Positions 1 through 5,881 of a stretch of 13,594 nt of DNA are shown piece by piece. A program made the position numbers and the translations under genes. A model generated the notes under the pieces. That model ran no database searches, was not told the origin of the DNA, and saw nothing but the letters and a program-made list of their open reading frames with translations. The DNA comes from Lachnospiraceae bacterium (GTDB lineage Bacteria > Bacillota > Clostridia > Lachnospirales > Lachnospiraceae): the NCBI GenBank assembly GCA_014804565.1, contig JAAUZN010000080.1:1-13594 (forward strand). The letters are read 5' to 3'. Positions within the stretch are counted from its first letter, which is position 1. Each line of letters begins with the position of its first letter.

Positions 1-125
1 CCGGAGGACAGGACCAGACGGTTGCCTGCCGCCAGAAATTTGTCCAGAAAGGCTTTCGTTTCAGGGCTTACCTGACTTTGGTTGTTTAATAGGGTATCGT
101 CCAAATCTGTGAATAAGAGATACAT
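1..125 (-). CDS. Cof-type HAD-superfamily phosphatase, N-terminal fragment
   Basis: The reverse strand reads from an ATG at 125 off the left edge, giving about 41 residues that open MYLLFTDLDDTLL. This is HAD motif I, with the nucleophile Asp and the Asp two residues later. A later VLSSG matches the Ser/Thr of motif II. The family are cytosolic Mg-dependent phosphatases of sugar phosphates and similar small molecules; the substrate cannot be told from this fragment. A GGAGG ribosome binding site lies 7 bases upstream of the ATG. The gene starts 27 bases after the PHP-domain gene and is probably the third gene of the ABC-F/PHP operon. The C-terminal part is outside the window. Confidence 0.8.
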   Translation of the reverse strand, partial: MYLLFTDLDDTLLNNQSQVSPETKAFLDKFLAAGNRLVLSS

Positions 126-152
126 GTTATCCTCCACAAATAATCGCGAATT

Positions 153-1025
153 TTATCTGGCAGCTGCAGCGAGGCGTTTTTTTATATCAGTGAGCAGATC
201 CTCCGGGACATACAGCTTCCCGTAGCCGCATCCAAGGTCAAGTCCCGGCTTGTTAGCGCCGTGGAAATCGGAACCGCCGCTTAAAAGCAGATCATACTTT
301 TTTGCCAGATGCAGCATATCCCGCACATCTTGATTGCTATAGGTGCTGTAGAAGGCCTCAATGCCCATAAGCCCGTCCTCTTTCAGAGAAGCGGTCAGGG
401 CATCCAGCTGCTCCTGCCCCATGTGGTAGAGAGGCGGATGGGCCAGAATAGGAACGCCGCCGGCCTGCAGGATCAGTGACACAGCCTGTGCGGGCGTCAC
501 TTTCTCTCTGGGCACAAAGTATTTCGTGTGATCCCCCAGATACTTGGCGAAAGCGTCCTGACGGCTTTTGACATAGCCCTGTTCCAGCAGATAGGAAGCA
601 TAGTGGGCTCTGGTGATGACTGCGTCCGGAAACCGCGCCTGCAGCTTTTCATAGGTGATGTCGATATCCGCACTTTGCAGATTCTCGCACATTTTGATAT
701 TCCTGTTGGTGCGGGAATTCACGAAAGCGTTCAGTGGCTCCAGAAAGACCGGGCTGTCGTAGGCGATGTAGAGGCCCACGATGTGCACATCCTGCTGTTC
801 GTACTTGGTTGAAAACTCGATCCCAGGGATGACCTCGATGGATGGCAGACCCTTTTCCCTCAGGGCTTTTGCATGGGAGAGCGCTTCGTCCAGACCCTCT
901 ATACTGTCGTGGTCTGTGATGGCCACGGCTGAGAGTCCTTTTTCGATGGCGTAGTCCACAAGCTCTGTGGGAGTGTAACTGCCGTCTGATTTGCAAGTGT
1001 GTGTGTGCAGGTCAATAGAGTTCAT
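153..1025 (-). CDS. PHP-domain metal-dependent phosphoesterase (YciV/TrpH-like)
   Basis: This 290-residue cytosolic protein carries the whole set of PHP metal ligands: HTH at residues 7-9 with Asp14, TDHD at 37-40, PGIE with Glu70, His81, RAH with His141, AHP with His196 and SDFHG with Asp253 and His255. The length and the order of motifs match the family that holds E. coli YciV (RNase AM), a 5'-3' exonuclease and nucleoside 3',5'-bisphosphate phosphatase. Substrate in this organism is inferred from family only. An AGGGG ribosome binding site precedes the ATG. It begins 39 bases after the ABC-F gene ends, with no terminator between, so the two are probably co-transcribed. PHP domains also occur in histidinol phosphatase and DNA polymerases, but size and motif order argue against those. 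Confidence 0.85.
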   Translation of the reverse strand: MNSIDLHTHTCKSDGSYTPTELVDYAIEKGLSAVAITDHDSIEGLDEALSHAKALREKGLPSIEVIPGIEFSTKYEQQDVHIVGLYIAYDSPVFLEPLNAFVNSRTNRNIKMCENLQSADIDITYEKLQARFPDAVITRAHYASYLLEQGYVKSRQDAFAKYLGDHTKYFVPREKVTPAQAVSLILQAGGVPILAHPPLYHMGQEQLDALTASLKEDGLMGIEAFYSTYSNQDVRDMLHLAKKYDLLLSGGSDFHGANKPGLDLGCGYGKLYVPEDLLTDIKKRLAAAAR

Positions 1026-1064
1026 CTTTTCCCCTATTCATCAGTCTGTCAAAGTGTTTTCAAT

Positions 1065-2705
1065 CTAGTCGTCCTCTTCCTCGCTGGCCGTGCTGGTGTA
1101 GACGGTACGTTTCCTTGCCATTTCGTCGTTCTCCAGGTACTCGTCGTAGGTGGTGATCTTATCGATCAGTGTGCCGTCCGGCAGAATTTCCATGATGCGG
1201 TTGGCTGTGGTCTGTACCACCTGATGATCGTGGCAGGAAAAGATCTCCACGCCCTTAAATTTCTTCATGCCCTCGTTTAAGGCAGTGATGGCTTCCATGT
1301 CCAGATGATTGGTAGGCTCGTCGAAGAGCAGACAGTTGGCGCCGCTGATCATCATCTTGGAGAGCAGGCAGCGAACCTTTTCGCCACCGGATAATACTTT
1401 GACTTTCTTGACGCCGTCCTCGCCCGCAAAGAGCATACGACCCAGGAAGCCGCGCACATAGGTTACATCCTTGACAGCAGAGTAGCCCATGAGCCAGTCG
1501 GTGATGGTGTAGTCGTTGTCAAACTCTGCGGTGGAATCCTTCGGGAAATAAGCCTGAGAGGTGGTCACACCCCATTTGTAGGTGCCCTCGTCCGGCTCCA
1601 TTTCGCCCATCAGGATCTGGAACAGCGTGGTCTTAGCCAGCTCGTTGCCGCCCACCAGAGCGATCTTGTCGTCGTGTCCCACGATAAAGGAGATGTTGTC
1701 TAATACCTTCTCCCCGTTTATGGTCTTGCTGATGCCCTCAACGGTGAGCACCTCGTTGCCGATCTCACGCTCGGGCCGGAAATCAATGTAAGGATATTTA
1801 CGGCTGGAGGGACGGATGTCATCCAGCTCGATCTTTTCCAGGGCGCGCTTTCTGGAAGTGGCCTGCTTGGATTTGCTGGCGTTGGCGGAGAAGCGGGAGA
1901 TAAATTCCTGCAGCTCTTTGATCTGCTCTTCCTTCTTCTTGTTGGCTTCCTTGCGCTGTTTGATGATCAACTGGCTGGACTCGTACCAGAAATCATAGTT
2001 GCCGGCGAAAAGCTGAATCTTGCCATAATCGATGTCTGCGATGTGCGTGCAGACTTTGTTAAGAAAATAACGATCATGGGAGACCACGATGACGGTGTTG
2101 TCAAAGTTGATCAGAAATTCCTCCAGCCATGCGATGGCGTCCAAGTCCAGGTGGTTGGTAGGCTCATCCAAAAGCAGGATATCAGGATTGCCGAAGAGCG
2201 CTTTGGCAAGGAGCACCTTCACCTTTTCATTACCGTTTAAGTCGGCCATCTGGCTGTAGTGCAGCTCTGTTTCAATGCCCAGACCGTTTAAGAGCATGGC
2301 GGCATTGGTCTCTGCGTCCCAGCCGTCCATCTCTGCAAACTCGGCCTCCAGCTCGCTGGCGCGGATACCGTCCTCGTCGGAGAAATCCTCTTTGGCGTAG
2401 ATGGCGTCTTTTTCCTTCATGATCTGGTAGAGCCGTTCGTTGCCCATAATGACCGTATCCATCACGGGATAAGCGTCGTATTTAAAGTGATCCTGCTCCA
2501 GAACGGAGAGACGCTGACCGGGTGTGAGCGTCACATCGCCGTTGGTGGTCTCCAGCACGCCGGAGAGGATCTTCAGGAAAGTGGATTTGCCCGCGCCGTT
2601 AGCGCCGATCAATCCGTAGCAGTTTCCCTCGGTGAACTTGATGTTTACGTCCTCGAAGAGTGCTTTCTTTCCTACGCGTAATGTTACATTGTTTGCCTGT
2701 ATCAT
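1065..2705 (-). CDS. ABC-F family ATPase (YkpA/YbiT-like translation factor)
   Basis: The 546-residue protein has two nucleotide-binding domains and no membrane segment, as in ABC-F ribosome-associated ATPases. Domain 1 has Walker A GANGAGKS (34-41) and Walker B LLLDEPTNHLD (177-187). Domain 2 has signature LSGGE (438-442) and FDEPTNHLD (461-469). Between them (about 240-310) is a Lys/Glu-rich helical linker, the part that contacts P-site tRNA in studied members. Two motifs are atypical: the domain 1 signature is LNGNE (156-160) and the domain 2 Walker A is GGNELAKT (352-359), with Ala for the usual Gly before Lys. Both map to the same composite ATP site. It is the first gene of a leftward operon with its own promoter and an ATGAGG binding site. 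Lack of a long C-terminal tail makes a housekeeping role more likely than antibiotic resistance; that is inference. Confidence 0.9.
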   Translation of the reverse strand: MIQANNVTLRVGKKALFEDVNIKFTEGNCYGLIGANGAGKSTFLKILSGVLETTNGDVTLTPGQRLSVLEQDHFKYDAYPVMDTVIMGNERLYQIMKEKDAIYAKEDFSDEDGIRASELEAEFAEMDGWDAETNAAMLLNGLGIETELHYSQMADLNGNEKVKVLLAKALFGNPDILLLDEPTNHLDLDAIAWLEEFLINFDNTVIVVSHDRYFLNKVCTHIADIDYGKIQLFAGNYDFWYESSQLIIKQRKEANKKKEEQIKELQEFISRFSANASKSKQATSRKRALEKIELDDIRPSSRKYPYIDFRPEREIGNEVLTVEGISKTINGEKVLDNISFIVGHDDKIALVGGNELAKTTLFQILMGEMEPDEGTYKWGVTTSQAYFPKDSTAEFDNDYTITDWLMGYSAVKDVTYVRGFLGRMLFAGEDGVKKVKVLSGGEKVRCLLSKMMISGANCLLFDEPTNHLDMEAITALNEGMKKFKGVEIFSCHDHQVVQTTANRIMEILPDGTLIDKITTYDEYLENDEMARKRTVYTSTASEEEDD

Positions 2706-2754
2706 GTCAAAACCTCATATTTTCTCTATTTTACTCTTTCTGGCTACTCATATC

Positions 2755-2782
2755 ATTATACACAAAAACGCCGTTTTTTCAA
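2755..2782 (-). promoter_or_regulatory. Promoter of the ABC-F operon
   Basis: Read on the minus strand, TTGAAA (2782-2777) and a perfect TATAAT (2760-2755) are separated by 16 bases. Transcription would start near 2748, leaving a leader of about 43 bases before the ABC-F start codon. That is too short for a typical ABC-F attenuator, and no leader peptide or hairpin was seen. Confidence 0.7.
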
Positions 2783-2829
2783 GAAAAAAACATGATATAA
2801 TATAGTATAACGATAAGGAGAAAATTTGC

Positions 2830-3084
2830 ATGAATATTAAGTACAAACCGATAGTTCTTTATATTCTGGAAAATTATACGGATGAGGTTATGACAGAAAG
2901 TGGTTTTAAGCGTAGAAGTAGTTCGCCTATGTAGATATTGATGATGGATGTATCATGCGAAGGCATTTGAGTATTTAAAAATGAAATTGGGCGAGATTTG
3001 ACAAGTGACTTTCTTGCGGAAGGATATACAGAACTATGACCGGGTAAAATGCAAATAATGCAAGATATATGTTTAGAGGATTAA
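2830..3084 (+). pseudogene. Decayed small gene, possibly an immunity-type protein
   Basis: An ATG at 2830 follows an AAGGAG site (2815-2820) and a TATAAT (2796-2801), but its frame stops after 34 codons at 2934. Protein-like sequence continues in other frames: VDIDDGCIMRR from 2931, FEYLKMKLG near 2968-2994, then DLTSDFLAEGYTEL, a TGA, and PGKMQIMQDICLED ending at TAA 3082-3084. At least two frameshifts and one nonsense codon would have to be repaired to rebuild one protein of roughly 85 residues. The last codons contain the ribosome binding site of the following Imm32-like gene, as in a former operon with coupled translation. The family is not recognised. Sequencing error is unlikely to explain so many lesions. 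Confidence 0.5.
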
Positions 3085-3086
3085 TT

Positions 3087-3371
3087 GTGAAAGTAGAAAT
3101 TGAACTTGAAGATTATAGTAAGGAAGAAGGAATAAAACTAAAATGGGAAAATGGATTTAACATTAGAGTAGAGAGAGAAGGTGATGAAGTTTTAATTTTA
3201 GCAAATAAAGCAGGGCTAATTTCTTTAGCTAATCATTTACTTACTTTATCACAGGATGAGGTATTAGAGGGGACACATATTCATCTGGATGAATATAATT
3301 CGTTAGAAGAAAATTCTCTCGATATAATAATTGAAAAAAGCAAATTAGAAAAAAGGATGGTGATATGCTAA
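3087..3371 (+). CDS. Imm32-like immunity protein
   Basis: This gives a 94-residue acidic protein. The start chosen is GTG 3087, because AGAGGA (3075-3080) lies 6 bases upstream; an in-frame ATG at 3069 has no binding site. The core IKLKWENGFNIRVE, then LANKAGLISLANHLLTL (residues 38-54) and HIHLDEYNSLEE (64-75), resembles small immunity proteins of the Imm32 type that guard against polymorphic toxins. That family call is from memory of the pattern, without a search. There is no signal peptide or membrane segment, so it should be cytosolic. No toxin gene is adjacent. The gene is clearly richer in A+T than the ABC-F operon, which suggests acquisition. Confidence 0.6.
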   Translation: MKVEIELEDYSKEEGIKLKWENGFNIRVEREGDEVLILANKAGLISLANHLLTLSQDEVLEGTHIHLDEYNSLEENSLDIIIEKSKLEKRMVIC

Positions 3372-3441
3372 TTTATATAATCAGGTACTTTGGGACACCA
3401 AAGTGGAGCAGATGGAAAAGGGCAGGGGCATTTAAAAAGGA

Positions 3442-3470
3442 TTGCCCATATTAAAATTGCGTGATAAAAT
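3442..3470 (+). promoter_or_regulatory. Promoter of the type I toxin mRNA
   Basis: TTGCCC (3442-3447) and TAAAAT (3465-3470) are 17 bases apart. Transcription would start near 3477, giving an 85-base structured leader in front of the small toxin gene. Confidence 0.6.
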
Positions 3471-3484
3471 AAACGTATGGGAGA

Positions 3485-3537
3485 CCAGAGAGCTATAGGC
3501 GGCTTACCCTTCTGTTTTATCGGAGGGGCTACCCTCC
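3485..3537 (+). promoter_or_regulatory. Structured 5' leader of the toxin mRNA
   Basis: The leader holds a perfect 6-bp hairpin with a 4-base loop, GGAGGG (3522-3527) with CCCTCC (3532-3537). The CCCTCC arm could alternatively pair with the toxin's G-rich ribosome binding site (3550-3555). Upstream, CCAGAGA (3485-3491) and GCGGCTTACCCT (3499-3510) can pair with TCTCTGG (3728-3734) and AGGGTAGGCCGC (3715-3726) in the 3' part of the same transcript, with one G-U pair. This is typical of type I toxin mRNAs held in a translation-inert fold. The structure is predicted by eye only. Confidence 0.5.
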
Positions 3538-3561
3538 AGACGAAAGAAAGGGGGGATGCCA

Positions 3562-3654
3562 ATGTATGTTACATATCCTGATCTGATTCAGGCTGGAATA
3601 TTCATTGTCGCCCTTGCAAGTCTGTTATATCAGATCTTCAGGGGAAAGAAATAG
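3562..3654 (+). CDS. Holin-like small membrane toxin (type I toxin-antitoxin)
   Basis: A 30-residue peptide begins MYVTYPDLIQ, has one hydrophobic helix (about residues 9-26, including AGIFIVALASLLYQIF) and ends in a basic RGKK tail. Size and layout match the putative holin-like toxins found widely in Firmicutes, single-span peptides that damage the membrane when overproduced. A G-rich binding site (AAGGGGGG, 3548-3555) lies 6 bases from ATG 3562. An in-frame ATG at 3556 abuts the site and is less likely. A promoter at 3442-3470 and a convergent antisense RNA at about 3645-3745 complete a type I locus. The gene is well below usual gene-calling length limits and would often be missed. Confidence 0.75.
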   Translation: MYVTYPDLIQAGIFIVALASLLYQIFRGKK

Positions 3655-3745
3655 CCGCCACTATCGGAAGTAGTGACGGCTGGCCGCTTTTAGCGGTAAA
3701 GTTATAAACTATCGAGGGTAGGCCGCTTCTCTGGCTTTCCCTGTT
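3645..3745 (-). ncRNA. Antisense RNA antitoxin of the type I locus
   Basis: A minus-strand promoter (3752-3780) predicts a start near 3745. A hairpin followed by a U-rich stretch predicts an end near 3645, so the RNA would be about 100 nt. It runs against the 3' untranslated region and the last codons of the toxin gene and would form a perfect duplex with that part of the mRNA. Its 5' part, CCAGAGAAGCGGCCTACCCT (3734-3715), resembles the toxin leader at 3485-3510. By analogy with known type I systems, this RNA should block toxin synthesis or trigger mRNA decay. No open reading frame in it seems real. Confidence 0.65.
3653..3681 (-). terminator. Terminator hairpin of the antitoxin RNA
   Basis: The two arms AGCCG-C-CACTA (3653-3663) and TAGTG-A-CGGCT (3671-3681) pair over 10 bp around one C/A mismatch, with a 7-base loop. 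On the minus strand the hairpin is followed by ATTTCTTT. On the plus strand a second small hairpin (CCGC/GCGG, 3684-3696) follows, so the toxin mRNA may continue through. Confidence 0.55.
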
Positions 3746-3751
3746 TACAAC

Positions 3752-3780
3752 AGTATAGTATATCTTTAAAGCAATCGCAA
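3752..3780 (-). promoter_or_regulatory. Promoter of the antisense RNA antitoxin
   Basis: On the minus strand TTGCGA (3780-3775) and TATACT (3757-3752) are exactly 17 bases apart. This is a better match to the consensus than the toxin promoter, as expected for an RNA antitoxin that must be in excess. Confidence 0.7.
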
Positions 3781-3856
3781 GTCTTTTGTGCACCAAGTTT
3801 ACACCAATTTCAATAAATTTTTTGAAGAGATGTTTCAGAGACAAGAGGGAGAGAAA

Positions 3857-4276
3857 ATGCCAGCAGAGGCTGAAGAACTTATTACAGTAGGTAAGAAATT
3901 GAACATAAAGGCGGAACTTTTGGCTGATGATGAAGCTGAAAGCTGTATACAAAGAACGTTAGATTTATTTATGCCTTTTAGGACTACTGGGCACCTTGGT
4001 ATAGGGCATGATTCTTTTACGCTGCCGATTGATAAGTGGGAATTTTCTTACATGGAATATTTATCTCAAGAGAGTGGATACGTATTTTTTTCACAGAAAA
4101 AACGATTAAGTGGTAGAACAGTAGTAAGAATAGATAATTTGCAAGAGTTGGGGAAAATACTTGAGGAGTCATTCGGAATGGAATATTTTCTGACGAATAA
4201 AAATGCAGATTTTTTGATAGCAGTAAATTGGTATGTAGTAGAAATTTTAGGTATAGAGTTATCTGTTTTTCAGTAG
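3857..4276 (+). CDS. Unrecognised small cytosolic protein, possible immunity protein
   Basis: The protein has 139 residues from ATG 3857, chosen because AGAGGGAGAG lies just upstream. The frame is open back to GTG 3788, which would give 162 residues, and ATG 3830 is another option; neither has a clear binding site. No family is recognised. The N-terminal part is helical and acidic. The rest alternates short strands and helices, with PIDKWEFSYMEYL (57-69), GYVFFSQ, a VRIDNLQELGKILEESFGMEYFLTNK stretch split over residues 90-114, and a final NWYVVEILG. There is no signal peptide or membrane segment. Position between Imm32-like and SUKH genes, small size and high A+T suggest an immunity protein. 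This is an inference from context. Confidence 0.5.
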   Translation: MPAEAEELITVGKKLNIKAELLADDEAESCIQRTLDLFMPFRTTGHLGIGHDSFTLPIDKWEFSYMEYLSQESGYVFFSQKKRLSGRTVVRIDNLQELGKILEESFGMEYFLTNKNADFLIAVNWYVVEILGIELSVFQ

Positions 4277-4461
4277 ATAAAAAGCGAACGGGTAAATTTC
4301 CAGGAACAAAAGGTCATTATCCGTTTAAGAAATTAAAGCAGGAGTTGGCATGATTCAAAAAGTGTCGGGATATATAAGTACTGAACTTGAATAAGCATAT
4401 ATATCACCCATTTGAGATTATTACGAATAATGAGGCAATAAGAAAAATATTAGACGATTAG
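4276..4461 (+). pseudogene. Decayed coding fragments, possible toxin-tail remnant
   Basis: There is no intact gene here, but two protein-like stretches survive. One (4276-4353) reads DKKRTGKFPGTKGHYPFKK and ends at TGA 4351. The other (4387-4461, another frame) reads LNKHIYHPFEIITNNE and ends with LDD at TAG 4459-4461. Between them, SGYISTELE runs into a TAA one base away from the second frame, so a single frameshift would join these parts. Such short C-terminal pieces between immunity genes are typical of displaced toxin tips of polymorphic toxin loci. The family cannot be named. The second stretch ends 28 bases before the SUKH gene. Confidence 0.35.
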
Positions 4462-4489
4462 ACTTGTTAAAATCAGGAGTAGTTTAATA

Positions 4490-5092
4490 ATGAACAATAT
4501 GAAACAAATTAGTGATTTTGAAAGAAGATATAAAATAGTGATACCTACTCTATATAAAGAGTTTTTACAAAATGAAAATGGAATCAGTTTTAATGGAGGG
4601 GCAATTTTATATTCTATAGATGAATTGAAACAAATGAATGATGATTTGCAGATTCAGGAGTATCAGCCTAATTATCTTGCGATTGGGGATGATGGGGGAG
4701 GACTTGTGTTTTTAATGAGACAAGATCCTGATGCAAAGGAAGTGATTTGTGTTGATATTTCTGATTATGATACCGAGTCACCTTTTTATAGAATAGAAAA
4801 TTTTACTGATTGGTATAAAGATGGTTGTAAAATACATACAGAAACGAAAGAGGATAATCGGTTAAGCAAAGCAGGCGATGTTTTTTTGATCAAAGAACCC
4901 AAGAATGGGATGAAAGATTTGATAAAGATAAAACAAGCTTTTAATATGGACATAGCTACATCACAATTATTAGCCTTATCCAAGGAATTGCCTTGTATGG
5001 TAATTAGAGATATTAAGTATGCAAAAGCCATTAAGTTAATGGAAAAGATTGGTCAGCCGGATATATTTGAGTTTTGTGAAAATAGTGGTTAA
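4490..5092 (+). CDS. SMI1/KNR4 (SUKH) immunity protein with C-terminal L7/L12-like domain
   Basis: The protein has 200 residues. Residues about 5-115 match the SUKH fold: ISDFERRYKIVIPTLYKEFL at the N terminus, an NG turn, YLAIGDDGGG (62-71) and a final FTDWYKDG. SUKH proteins are cytosolic immunity factors against diverse nuclease and other toxins delivered by contact. Residues about 130-196 form a second segment, where the order strand-helix-helix-strand-helix-strand can be read (DVFLIK, MKDLIKIKQAFN, ATSQLLALSKEL, MVIRDI, AKAIKLMEKIG, DIFEF). This resembles the ribosomal L7/L12 C-terminal fold; the assignment is by eye. AGGAG (4475-4479) precedes the ATG. No toxin is adjacent, so it appears orphaned. 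Confidence 0.75.
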   Translation: MNNMKQISDFERRYKIVIPTLYKEFLQNENGISFNGGAILYSIDELKQMNDDLQIQEYQPNYLAIGDDGGGLVFLMRQDPDAKEVICVDISDYDTESPFYRIENFTDWYKDGCKIHTETKEDNRLSKAGDVFLIKEPKNGMKDLIKIKQAFNMDIATSQLLALSKELPCMVIRDIKYAKAIKLMEKIGQPDIFEFCENSG

Positions 5093-5129
5093 ACTACATA
5101 ACGTGATAAAATTTTACAAAAAATCAACT

Positions 5130-5157
5130 TTTATACAGATATTGTAAGGTGTATAAT
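5130..5157 (+). promoter_or_regulatory. Probable promoter of the Rpn-type nuclease gene
   Basis: A perfect TATAAT (5152-5157) stands 16 bases after a weak -35 TTTATA (5130-5135). Transcription would start near 5164, giving a leader of about 50 bases that contains the hairpin at 5179-5207. Confidence 0.5.
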
Positions 5158-5178
5158 TAAAGTGGCGTGAGCGGGAAC

Positions 5179-5207
5179 TTCCTTCCAGAAAAGCGAGCAG
5201 GAAGGAG
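5179..5207 (+). promoter_or_regulatory. Leader hairpin that covers the ribosome binding site
   Basis: TTCCTTCC (5179-5186) can pair with GGAAGGAG (5200-5207) over 8 bp, with one G-U pair and a 13-base loop. The right arm is the Shine-Dalgarno sequence of the TTG start at 5214. If formed, the hairpin would hold translation of the nuclease low. Confidence 0.45.
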
Positions 5208-5213
5208 ACACTT

Positions 5214-5714
5214 TTGAATACAATAGAGCAGATACATCTGTCGGATCTGGAACGTTTGAGATCACTCCGATATATGGATGATGATTTTATGACCATCTGT
5301 CTTGCAGATAATTTTGAAGGCGTGGAATTGATACTGCGAATTCTTCTAGAGCGGAAGGACATAAAGATCAGATCAATCCGGACACAGGAGCCGATGAAGA
5401 ATCTACAGGGGTGTTCCGTCGTTTTGGATGTCCATGCGGTCGACAGCACCGATAGGGAATTTGATGTAGAGATACAGAGGTCAGATGCAGGCGCAGGGGC
5501 AAAAAGAGCAAGGTATTTTAAGCAGGACAGGGAAGGAGTGGCGAACATGAGTAAGATTTTGGATGATATGAGGAATGAAAAAGCAAAAGAAGTTAGAATA
5601 GAAAATGCAATCCGCATGATTAAAGACAAAGAATTATCATTGGAGAAAATCGCATTGTATTCTGGCTTATCGATTGAGGAAGTCAGAGAGTTAGCCACAC
5701 CAGTTATGGCATAA
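5214..5714 (+). CDS. Rpn/PD-(D/E)XK nuclease-transposase family protein, internally deleted
   Basis: The 166-residue protein opens like Rpn (recombination-promoting nuclease) family members: MDDDFMTICLADN (21-33), LRILL, then NLQGCSVVLDV with Asp72 and DVEIQRSD with Glu86 and Gln88, the D...ExQ nuclease core. After GAKRARY (95-101) the sequence jumps to YFKQDREGVANMSKILDDMRNE, which in full-length relatives (roughly 250-300 residues) comes about 90 residues later. The ending, LSLEKIALYSGLSIEEVREL, is the usual C-terminal tail. This points to an in-frame deletion joined within two similar R-x-R-Y motifs. The reading frame is intact, but the protein is probably inactive or altered. TTG is chosen as the start because AAGGAG lies 6 bases upstream. 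Confidence 0.7.
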   Translation: MNTIEQIHLSDLERLRSLRYMDDDFMTICLADNFEGVELILRILLERKDIKIRSIRTQEPMKNLQGCSVVLDVHAVDSTDREFDVEIQRSDAGAGAKRARYFKQDREGVANMSKILDDMRNEKAKEVRIENAIRMIKDKELSLEKIALYSGLSIEEVRELATPVMA

Positions 5715-5744
5715 CAAGGAAGTAAATAATCTATAGCAGCGTAA

Positions 5745-5781
5745 AGGCGTATGGGACAGAAATGACCATGCGCCTATTTTT
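5745..5781 (+). terminator. Intrinsic terminator after the Rpn-type gene
   Basis: AGGCGTATGG (5745-5754) pairs with CCATGCGCCT (5766-5775) over 10 bp with one G-U pair and an 11-base loop, followed by A and five Ts (5777-5781). It closes the AT-rich island. Confidence 0.75.
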
Positions 5782-5881
5782 GTGCGGAGATGAAACTTTT
5801 CGCCTTTCTGATTCGTATTACTGATATAGAGCTTATCAGAATAAAAACGGCAGAATTTTTACCGGAAAAGGGGCGGAAACT

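Noticed and set aside
3387..3404. Hairpin ACTTTGG/CCAAAGT after the Imm32-like gene as a terminator
   Set aside because: It has a perfect 7-bp stem with a 4-base loop, but no T run follows on either strand.
3365..3454. A 29-codon frame (MLIYIIRYFGTPKW...) overlapping the end of the Imm32-like gene
   Set aside because: The overlap could allow coupled translation, but there is no ribosome site of its own, no recognised family, and it runs into the type I toxin promoter. It may be a decayed remnant.
5114..5698. A 194-codon minus-strand frame opposite the Rpn-type gene
   Set aside because: The plus strand carries the family motifs and a good ribosome site; the minus product is Ser/Leu-rich shadow sequence.
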